NCBI GenBank assembly: GCA_942159475.1
Contig: OW804095.1
Coordinates: forward strand, 92,827,740-92,891,739
Length of the DNA stretch: 64,000 nt
Direction of reading: 5' to 3'
From: Sthenelais limicola
Taxonomy: Eukaryota > Annelida > Polychaeta > Phyllodocida > Sigalionidae
Part shown: positions 56,095 through 64,000 of the stretch, in pieces
How the letters are laid out: each line of letters opens with the position of its first letter
Numbering within the stretch: the stretch's first letter is position 1
Program-made: the position numbers and the translations under genes
Notes under the pieces: generated by a model
The model's input: only the letters and a program-made list of their open reading frames with translations
The model's database searches: none
Told to the model about the DNA's origin: nothing

Positions 56095-57291
56095 TCATAG
56101 GGGAAGCCCCCGGCCTTTGGAGGAACACCCAACAGCCTTGTGATCCCCCGCACAAATCCTACACACATGATCTTTAGGGCATTCCTTCCATGTACAAGAC
56201 TTGTAGTTGTAATGATAACAGTTGTTAGGGGGGTAGCCGTCCGGGATAGAAGGATTATTCCTGCCACGCCGTTTAGATTTGGGCTGATCAGAAGGCTTGT
56301 TGACAGAGCCAGTGGACATATTAGCAGCGTGGAACTGGTCAGCTGCGAGCATTGGATCATAAGCAAAGGTAGTCGACTCACCCAGCACCACCTTATCCAC
56401 TATAGACCTGTCGTACTCCACATATGCACTGTCAGTATAAGACTCCTTTTGGCCATGTTTTGTGACGAATTGTAGGTGGTCTAGATAACTGAAGGCACGA
56501 TCATCATCAGACAACAACAGGCTCTTCAAGACCCGGACCATCCCATACACAAGGTTGCGATAATTCAGCTTCTTAGGATCAAGGTTGCGTAGTTGAATTG
56601 AGTTATCGCGATATTGAACAAAGAATTCGGGGCGTAAAAGAATACCTTTGGACCTCTTTTGGCTGTCCGGGTCTATAGTAGTCGCAAGGTCCCGGAGGGC
56701 GTTGGTCAGCGGGCCGGTAACCATGGACGCCAGGGCAGAACCTCCCTGACGGCCCATAGCCTCGTCATCATTGGTAGGCAGATTAACCCACGACAGAATA
56801 GAAGACTTGCCCTGTCCTTGTGCGCCAGCAGAAGTAGTAATAGCCGCAGCAGGAGTAGACTTAGTACCAGAAGCAGAGCTAGCAGTTGTAGAGGTGGAGC
56901 TAGATGTAGTGGAGGAGCTAGCCGAAGTAGCGGCATTAGCGATGACAGTCACAGGCTTGGTGGGCTTGACAGGAGTGGTTAGACCAGTGGGCACCGGCGC
57001 GGTGGCACTCCCAGCTTTGGAGGCGTCCATTTTCACAATCAAAGCATCATGCTTCACCGATAGAGAATCAAATTTAGCTAGCACCTTATCCATATCCGAC
57101 CTTTGCTTCTCATTAAGATCCAATAGGCGCTGCATATCAGGTGACACAATAGCGGCAGCCTATAATTGCCACTCCTCAGCAGTGGCACCGGCGGCCTTAG
57201 CAGCAATTACAGCTTCGTCCCTGTATCTGCAAGACTTTTCGCCAGGTCTTGTGTGCATGTACCCACACGCCAAACATTTCTCTAAAGCCAT
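56095..57291 (-). pseudogene. gag-like ORF1 with an early in-frame TAG
   Basis: An ATG at 57,291 opens a frame whose first residues carry a CLACG...CRYRD cysteine-bearing motif. TAG at 57,162-57,160 interrupts it at codon 44. The same frame then continues for 350 codons: a coiled-coil-like RLLDLNEKQRSDMDKVLAKF segment, a long S/T/A-rich linker, a globular middle, and a C-terminal Cys/His cluster (CYHYNYKSC, ECPKDHVCRICAGDHKAVGC) typical of DIRS/Ngaro ORF1 proteins. It ends at a TGA that is directly in frame with RT. Confidence 0.8.
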
Positions 57292-58139
57292 AATGAACTT
57301 AGGAGATAGACTACAGCAACGTGAGAAAAAAGTGAGTCAGTCCAGTTCAGTATGTGTTGCTGCGTCGGTGGCTGGAGCGTGAGTGACCACCCAAGGTGCG
57401 GCTGTAGGGGACTGGACACTACACACTGCCCTCTGCTGACATTCACACATATAAATGCATATATCCGGCAGGGGACATATACACGCAGTTTATCAAATTT
57501 CTGTTTACATTGATTGCCTACTTGATTACCTGTACGCAGTCAAGTTGTATGTATGTTTCTCTACTGCCTGGCTATATATATAGGCTACACTGTCCCAGGC
57601 AGTTTGTAGTAACAATGAAGTAACCATTGGGGGTAATAGAAGCTGTTATGATGTGTATTGAGAGTACTGATAGATACATTTATTTGTTTTTATTTCTACA
57701 TGTATTGGTATGTGTACATATTTGTAAGTATACATGTATAAGAAGTCTACATATCAAAGCGGTTTGCTAGGCTGGAGTACGGTAGACGCAATCTGTAAAC
57801 TGCGCTAAATGCTAAATGTCTTTATTTCTTCTTCAGTTATGTGGCTCTAATAAAGCCTCTATTGGCAAAAGTCATATACTATATAATATAATTATGATAA
57901 AAATCTACACTACAAATGCCCGAGACCACAACAATCAGAAATGTCTTATAGTAGTGGAACTATTGCTATTTTTACTTCTTACCCCCATCCCCACAAAGTT
58001 CGTTTTCCAATCACCATTTCTGTCGCCAGTAGAATCAAATGGTCGGGACATTTACTAGAAAAAACAGAAATCCCGGCTGAAACCTAAAAATGCCTTAATC
58101 TGGTAGCAAGAAGAAGTCCTTGTGCGTCCACTTTAAATT
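57292..58139. other. Leader of the recombinase element and AT-rich flank
   Basis: The element's 5' end should lie here, probably before 57,600, but I see no terminal repeat. TATATA at 57,571-57,581 could be a promoter box. No gene. Confidence 0.4.
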
Positions 58140-58450
58140 CCCATTTAGATCCCCGCCTGTCATGCTCCCATGGCTGATTCATGTGTTTCTCCCCAACTCA
58201 ATTATTTATTCATAGTTTCTCCTATAGATTACCAAGAGAATCCCCCTAATCACACAACAATAACAGAGCGCTGAACTAGAATTTTCATCGGTGGTTTATG
58301 CATTAGTTATTGATAAACAAGATTTAATTAGCAGGTAAAGGATCTTTCATCTCCGACATTCTTATTTGATTTCATTAGATACAATCAATTTCGTGGCTTT
58401 CCGTTGCTTCCAGATTAGATGTCATTCACTGGACGAGATTGATTAATTCT
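58140..58450. promoter_or_regulatory. Candidate enhancer-like block 3
   Basis: Fox-like TGATAAACA at 58,311-58,319, TTTAATTAGC at 58,323, GATTGATTAATT at 58,437 and several TAATC cores lie in 300 bp that match no repeat. Motif evidence only. Confidence 0.3.
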
Positions 58451-58535
58451 ACCTCCTCCCAACGTTAAAAATGCTTTCCATCAGTTCCATTATGCTGTCA
58501 TTATCCACATTCATGCTTTATATGATTACTAGTAT

Positions 58536-59940
58536 AGTACCTGTCCTCCGGACGGTTACCCTCTTCCTCTCACTGTCTCTCCCCTCCTCTCTCACTTCCT
58601 CTCCTCCTTTTCTCCCCCTGCCTCTCCCCTCTCTCTCTCCCTCTCCCTACCCACCATCTTCTCTCCCCTGCCCTATTCTCTCTCCCCTTCTTCTCTCTAT
58701 CCTATTCCCCCTCTCCCTATCTGAATTCTCCCACAGTCTCCTTCTGCTTCTTGACTCTCCCCCTCCCCCTCTGATCTCTCTCCCCTCACCTCCCCCTCTT
58801 TTTCCTCGCTCTCCTCCTCCCCCTCTGATCTCTCTCCCTCTCTTGTCTGTTGCTAGGGACTCTCGCAGGACATGTTGCTAGGGAATCCCAATTTGCCAAG
58901 GATGCTGGGACATAAAGGCATGACCTCAATCTCTTCTAGTTCCCAACAGGGGCTTTCCCAGGCTATAAATAGAATGTAAAGACCCTGATTAAAAAGGGCC
59001 TCAAAATCACATTTTCACCCCAGATAACTTCACAAACCACATATATATTGTCCTATGGAAAGGGAACTGTACAGACCGGAAAAACGGTTGTTAGCATCAT
59101 AGATTCCAAGAACATGCCTGACAGAAAAACCCTTCTTGAGCTTTATATATTAGACTAGCAAATTACCTGTCCTCCGGACGGTCCCCCTCTCTCCCCATAC
59201 TTCCCCCCTACCTCTTTTCCCTCTGCCTCTTCGCTGTCCCCTCTTACTCATGCTCGTTTTTCTCTCCCAACCCCATCTCCGATCCCCCCCCTCTTCCTCA
59301 TTCTCTCCGTCCCCGCTTTCTCCTTCCCTCTCTCCCTTCCACTACATCCTCTCCCTCCTCTCTTCTTTCCCTTTCCCTCCCCCTCTCCTATTCCTACACC
59401 CTCTTCTTCACTCTCCCACTCCTCTGCATGTATAGGACGGTCCCCCCTCTCCCCACACTTACCCCTCTCCCTCTTTTACCTCCCCCTCTTCTGTCTTTCA
59501 TGCCTGTTTTTCTCTCCCAACCCCATCTCCGATTCCCCCCTCTTCCTCCCCTCTTGTATCTATGTATGTATCTATTTCTTTTCCAAGTTTTACATATACA
59601 TCTTTAGGGGAAAGAGAAGAAGCACCACATTGACTTCTTTACAAATCCTTTAGTTTGATGACAGTGAACATAGATAATGTTACAGTAGAATGCAGTCTGC
59701 TTATTGGTTAACCCTCGTCTTCTTTCCCTCCCCCTCCCCCTCTCCTATTCCTACACCCTCTTCTTCACTCTCTCACTCCTCTGCATGTAGTTAGGTCCCC
59801 CTGGACGTAACTTGTGGCTAATGACGTAGTATCTGACCAGGGCTTTCCCAGGCTATAAATAGAGTGTGGATATCCCGATTTAAAAAAGGCTTCAAAATCA
59901 CATTTTCACCCCAGATACCTTCACAAACCACATACCACGA
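58536..59940 (+). repeat. Duplicated pyrimidine-rich block with CCGTCC palindromes
   Basis: ACCTGTCCTCCGGACGGT recurs at about 58,540 and 59,166, with a partial copy near 59,431. Each is followed by CT-rich DNA and then, at 58,945-59,040 and 59,838-59,935, by GGGCTTTCCCAGGCTATAAA and CACATTTTCACCCCAGATA blocks. Further internal duplications are at 59,260/59,507 and 59,375/59,721. The long S/P/L frames here (for example 58,471-58,881) are compositional. Confidence 0.75.
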
Positions 59941-60264
59941 CATCAAGAGAGGGGGCACAGACCTCTACAGATGAGTAAAGTGGTTTGTAATACAACAAAT
60001 TCCGAGAACATTCGGGACAAAGAAAACCTTCTTTGCCTCATATGGATTTCTACCTCTTTTCCTAGAAATCGCTCTACCCGTATATTATATGGATAGTAGA
60101 GCGAAGCTTCTATTTGCAAAAGTGGAAGAAAACCTAAGGCGATAAAGAGAACATACAGTCTCTTAGCCACAGGCCAGTCCTCCTTCTGAGTGCAGCTTTA
60201 AGGCAAAAATTCAGATTCCATAATCTTACAGTGTATTTATGAACACTACCAGGGACATAGTGAA

Positions 60265-60361
60265 CATTATGAAATGCCTGGCTGGGACATTATTTGTAAC
60301 ATTTGGCCACTCCCACCAGATAGGACACAGAAATTGTCCTATAGCTCCATCATTATGAAAC
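60265..60361 (+). repeat. 97-bp direct duplication, copy 1
   Basis: CATTATGAAATGCCTGGCTG through CTCCATCATTATGAAAC, repeated at 60,741-60,837 with two differences. Confidence 0.9.
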
Positions 60362-60475
60362 ATAATGAAACTGAAATCATTGTTAAAACTTTGGGTTTTA
60401 TAATCAGGGACCAAAGGCCTAACTAACATCGCATTTGGCACAAATTCTGTTTCATTATCAAAGTTGCGAATATTT

Positions 60476-60540
60476 TGCAAGTTTGAGAATATTTTGCAAG
60501 TTTGAGAAGATTTTGCAACTTTGGGAAGATTTCTCAACAA
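60476..60540. repeat. 21-bp tandem repeat, about 3 copies
   Basis: GAATATTTTGCAAGTTTGA-type units, the last two diverged, between the two 97-bp copies. Confidence 0.75.
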
Positions 60541-60740
60541 ATGTTCACAACTCATTTCCAAATGCATGCCGGTGTTTAGGGATCCCATGCTGACTCCCTG
60601 TCTGCACTAATTACTCCCATCATTCTTGAATACACACACCTGAGCTGGTGTGGCAAGCTTCCCCACTCTAATTCACAGGTGTTATGACTTTCCCAAGTCT
60701 TCGAAGTGCAAACTGTGACATGCAAACTGCGACTGTCCTA

Positions 60741-60837
60741 CATTATGAAATGCCTGGCTGGGACATTATTTGTAACATTTGGCCACTCCTACCAGATAGG
60801 ACAAAGAAATTGTCCTATAGCTCCATCATTATGAAAC
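60741..60837 (+). repeat. 97-bp direct duplication, copy 2
   Basis: Same orientation as copy 1, starting 476 bp downstream. Confidence 0.9.
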
Positions 60838-61179
60838 AGTGCCCAGGTTATAGTCTATGTATATTAATAGTCTCTTATTCTCGCTGAAATGTGGCGTTGC
60901 TATCTCCATGTAATTTCCATAATGTATGCCCAACTGCATATGATTTTAACCATGCTTCAGGCTCTCCGCATCTAATAATCAAAATGATTAAGTATACCCG
61001 TTACCATGTGGCAGGTGTTGAGCATATTGCTATTCCATGTGAATGCAGGGCAATTGTCGAGCATTCTTACCACTGTATTGCTCGAAACATGAACCTAATA
61101 ACACTTTGTGTTAGTATTAAATTATAGATTTCTAATATAATTTCTTTTTAATCAGATCTTTCATATATGGGTCAAATTT
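60838..61179. other. Non-coding, nothing recognised
   Basis: No gene or repeat match. Confidence 0.4.
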
Positions 61180-61425
61180 TCTGAAAATGTACAATTTACC
61201 TTCCCCAATCCTCTCAAATAATCCAATAAAATAAAACAATTGCGTTCAAAATACAGTCTAAGAAAATACAATCTAAGAAAGAGATACATTTAATCAACAC
61301 AATGCCAAATATACTTAGATATGCATAGCATTTGAAATTTTCCACTCTAATTTGCCAGAAGTTACCAAATTTGTAGAGCTGACGATTACACATTTTCTGA
61401 AAATCTGACCCATATCCATGCATAG
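61180..61425 (+). repeat. Dispersed repeat family C, longest copy
   Basis: TTTACCTTCCCCAATCCTCTC, GCGTTCAAAATACAGTCTAAG, CACAATGCCAAATATACTTAG, TTGTAGAGCTGACGATTACAC and CTGACCCATATCCATG give the full family order. Confidence 0.6.
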
Positions 61426-61639
61426 ATGCATAATGATGTGCCCATGAATTGTAGGGTCATTGAACCTGTGGCAAGGCAGTCCAGACAGTCAAAGAATTTC
61501 TTTCATTTCTTTAAAAAAGTATTTGTATCAACTTTGGCCTTGTTAATGCATACATACATATAGGTTCATTAATCTTAACATTGCATATCCCTTCATAATT
61601 AAATGCCTGAAAAGTATCTTTTCAACAGGAGTCACAAGC

Positions 61640-61860
61640 GAGAGACTTCCTGTTTATTTGATCTTCATGATGACCATGACAAATATATTTGCTGCTGCGC
61701 ACTCTTTGGAAGATGCTAAAGATAGTCCTCTCATTAAACAATGATAGACTAATTGAAGCACTAATTATAACTATCATAATTAATGACGGGATCATTGAAA
61801 AGTTTATTTTACGTTCCCTCATTAGTGATTAGCAAACATGTAATGCACGGTAACGTGAAT
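61640..61860. promoter_or_regulatory. Candidate enhancer-like block 4
   Basis: SOX-like AACAATGAT at 61,737, ACTAATTGAAGC, ACTAATTATAAC, CATAATTAATGACG and CATTAGTGATTAGC between 61,735 and 61,835. No repeat match. Motif evidence only. Confidence 0.28.
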
Positions 61861-61973
61861 CTGAGTATCGCTTTCGGCTGGCACTTCATGCATCCGTTTA
61901 TGAAGGATGAACAATTGTTTTTGGACATGTCTTGTAGTGGACCTGGAACTCGAAAGTAAGGAGATATCTAGAA

Positions 61974-62342
61974 TTCAACCTGTATCTTCGATTGACATCG
62001 GTCAAACACTAGAGATTTGCTCATTTTTGTTCCATTCATTTCTAACGCATCTAAGGTTCTTTCACCAACGTGTTGAAGGATTTTGTCCTGTTGTTTTTGT
62101 TCCAGGGCTTTATAATAGTTCCCGTTTATATTTCCGAGACCCACTGAAATCCTTTCCTGTGGTGCATGGCTTCAGTTAATATTGCTCACCAGGGGCCGTT
62201 TTGCTCTTGGCCAATTCGACTGCAAATGCTTGCATAAACATATGACAGCAACTGAATATTGATGAATTCAGTCCTATCAGTCATGATATGAGTAACTTTG
62301 GTCAGATTCTGTTTGTCGTGATAGCTGAGAATGTAGCTTTAA
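61974..62342 (+). mobile_element. MITE-A, full-length copy (369 bp)
   Basis: Ends are inverted relatives of TTAAAGCTGCATTCTCAGC: the left is diverged (TTCAACCTGTATCTTCG) and the right is good (AGCTGAGAATGTAGCTTTAA). All internal blocks seen in partial copies occur here once and in order. It has no coding frame. AATTCAA flanks both sides and may be a target duplication, though it overlaps the presumed ends. Confidence 0.75.
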
Positions 62343-62807
62343 TTCAATTGGTTAATTGGTGTAATAGGAGTTGAAAATTGGGTTAATACCATTTAATTAA
62401 ACATTTGAACCTTCCATGCTTGAGGCAGACATGACAATCCCTGCCTTTCCCCCTTTTTGATAAGGTACAGGTGTTCCCTTAACAGTGTAGAGAGTGAAGT
62501 CCCCTATAATAATTGTAAATTACAGGTAATTTTAAAACAAGGTAGTAGTGAATGCAACCAGGTAACCAAGCGTGACAAGCACTGACCACTGCGTTCCAGA
62601 CCCAGCTATGACCAGTCACTTACTTCATTGAACACATTCAAAGGGAGCAGTTACCCACTCACCATCCCTATAAACATGTATTAACTGTGCAAACTACAAA
62701 CTGACAACCATGTCCGTCTTTTACAACAACATTTCATGCATACACTGTATTTTATGCCTATATCAAATGAATAAATACAATTTAATTTAGCTTGGTTTTT
62801 ATAATTA
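62343..62807. other. Non-coding, nothing recognised
   Basis: AT-rich. No gene or repeat match. Confidence 0.45.
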
Positions 62808-62924
62808 TGTACTGGTTGTGATTAGTATATCACAGTATCCAGAGCCTATGTACTGAATGTGATGAGTATATCACAGTATCCAGAGATGTACTGAATGGGA
62901 TGAGTATACATGACAGTATCCAGA
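62808..62924. repeat. 38-41-bp tandem repeat, 3 copies
   Basis: Each unit runs TGTACTG...GATGAGTATA...CACAGTATCCAGAG with few changes. Confidence 0.9.
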
Positions 62925-64000
62925 AAAGTGACCGCACAAGGATAGGAGAGCTTAGGAGCGTTTTGCATGGTTAGATTAGTAAGATTAAGTTTGTTACCAC
63001 CCACCGCCCCTCCTCTCCCCCTCCTTTCCCCCCGCTCCTCCCCCCCCCCTCCTACATAGTGCCCCATACACACCACCGCCACTGGTATCATGTGTACGGG
63101 ATGCTCTATGCCTGTGTGCAGCTGCAGCAGTGGTGGTATATAGGCCTAGTTAGGGGATGGGAGTGGCGCTCGTTTTAAACATTCGGTGCCAGTCCTTACT
63201 GGCTAAACATCACTCTAGCATTGTTTGTGTGCATTAATGATGTATAAATTATGGCCGGAAATCCAAGGAAAATGTCTTAAGATGCTATTGCGTGGATATC
63301 ATTGACGATTTCTATAGTGATGTTGAAAAATGGGCAATCAAATGGCGTTTTTCTACCTACTGCCTTTACCGATGTATTGGGTACAACATTCTTGGTGCTG
63401 AGTAGATTAGCCTGTCGCCTTTTCACGGAAAAGGCGGTAGTTGCGTCTCGTAGAGAGTCTATATATGTACTGAATACAATGACTATAACAAAGATGAAAT
63501 AAAGGCTGGTAATGTATGTTCAAGGAAAAAGTGTGCCAAAAAAAAATGAGTCAACAAATCCGCTGCTGTCTCCCTGGTGTCTCATAGAGGAGATTGATAA
63601 TACTGTGGTATAGAATAGATAAATATTTGACTCTGTTCCCCTAACAAGGAAGGCCAGGCATACAGATAACCATTTAGGAAGCAGATGTGATACTGCCATA
63701 ACAGAAGCCTCCGCCATGAATAGCATGTCTTGTGCTTCTGGCATCAATCAATGTTCTAGAGACCCATGACTGTTGGGATTTGCCCGTTTTTTATTTCTTT
63801 TGGGACAAATTGTTTAATTGCATGAAGAGATTTTATATTTGATCAGTATTTTAATAGTTATGATGCCCTCTTCCAGTATGGATGTGTTGTAGGACATGTT
63901 TTACTTAAATATGTTACTTAAAATATTTCAATTGACAATTTAATATATTCTTAGTTTAGTGTGTTGAGTCAGGTTGTGAGAAAAAGTGCAATCAGCACTC
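62925..64000. other. Non-coding, with a C-rich patch
   Basis: C-rich tract at 63,000-63,055. Frames of 66-81 codons have no domain. Confidence 0.45.

Larger units (their letters stand above)
53371..57291 (-). mobile_element. Tyrosine-recombinase (DIRS/Ngaro-like) retroelement, defective
   Basis: In minus-strand order: a gag-like frame with a Cys-rich motif, RT with RNase H, then a tyrosine-recombinase start. There is no protease and no DDE integrase. The RT has the style of DIRS-group elements (NYIDDFFLV, FLGLLFDS, YTDASASGFG). The absence of a methyltransferase domain between RNase H and recombinase favours Ngaro over DIRS1. Terminal repeats were not found, gag has a nonsense codon, and the recombinase is incomplete, so this copy is not autonomous. 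Confidence 0.85.

Noticed and set aside
56771..57382. 203-codon plus-strand frame
   Set aside because: Mirror of the low-complexity S/T/A linker of the gag-like gene on the minus strand.
58471..58881. 136-codon frame rich in S, P and L
   Set aside because: Produced by the CT-rich repeats; no domain.
1..64000. CRISPR array, bacterial operon or phage-type system
   Set aside because: No regularly spaced repeats and no clustered short-spaced genes. The content is clearly eukaryotic.

Overview
This window looks like gene-poor nuclear DNA from an animal, most likely an aquatic invertebrate. There are no operons and no ribosome-binding sites. Long reading frames occur only inside retroelements. 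The rest is AT-rich, with microsatellites, long G or C homopolymers and many dispersed non-autonomous repeats. I cannot name the species.

Layout. Positions 1-12,600 are non-coding apart from repeats: short inverted-repeat elements, a conserved giant-hairpin element, a possible solo LTR at 11,621-12,051, and a candidate enhancer near 10,550-10,830. At 12,617-13,409 (minus) lies a broken NADAR-domain gene. Positions 15,930-26,146 hold a three-level nest. A MITE is split by the hairpin element, which is itself split by a 9.3-kb Ty3/gypsy-type endogenous retrovirus-like element (16,594-25,917, minus). That element has near-identical LTRs, a 4-bp target duplication, gag, pol and an F-type env. Its gag and pol frames are open. 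Its env frame is broken at a nine-base A run.

From 26,150 to 53,300 the DNA is again mostly repeats. It includes a degenerate hammerhead-ribozyme-like motif (28,103-28,133), further candidate regulatory blocks and four weak candidate exons (31,111-31,228; 38,397-38,582; 39,836-39,974; 44,382-44,452). Positions 53,371-57,291 (minus) hold a tyrosine-recombinase retroelement of the DIRS/Ngaro kind. Its gag-like frame and RT-RNase H frame are the same frame separated by one UGA. It also has an early in-frame UAG and a truncated recombinase. From 57,300 to 64,000 there is a possible enhancer, a duplicated pyrimidine-rich block, a 97-bp direct duplication, one full-length copy of the commonest MITE, and a 39-bp tandem repeat.

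How the parts relate. The retrovirus-like element is organised for gag-to-pol frameshifting, a pol frame that runs into env, and a separate env product. It should still be able to supply gag, protease, RT, RNase H and integrase, while env is interrupted. The tyrosine-recombinase element is a dead or dying copy. The MITEs and foldback elements carry no genes and must have been moved by enzymes encoded elsewhere. No complete host gene can be supported.
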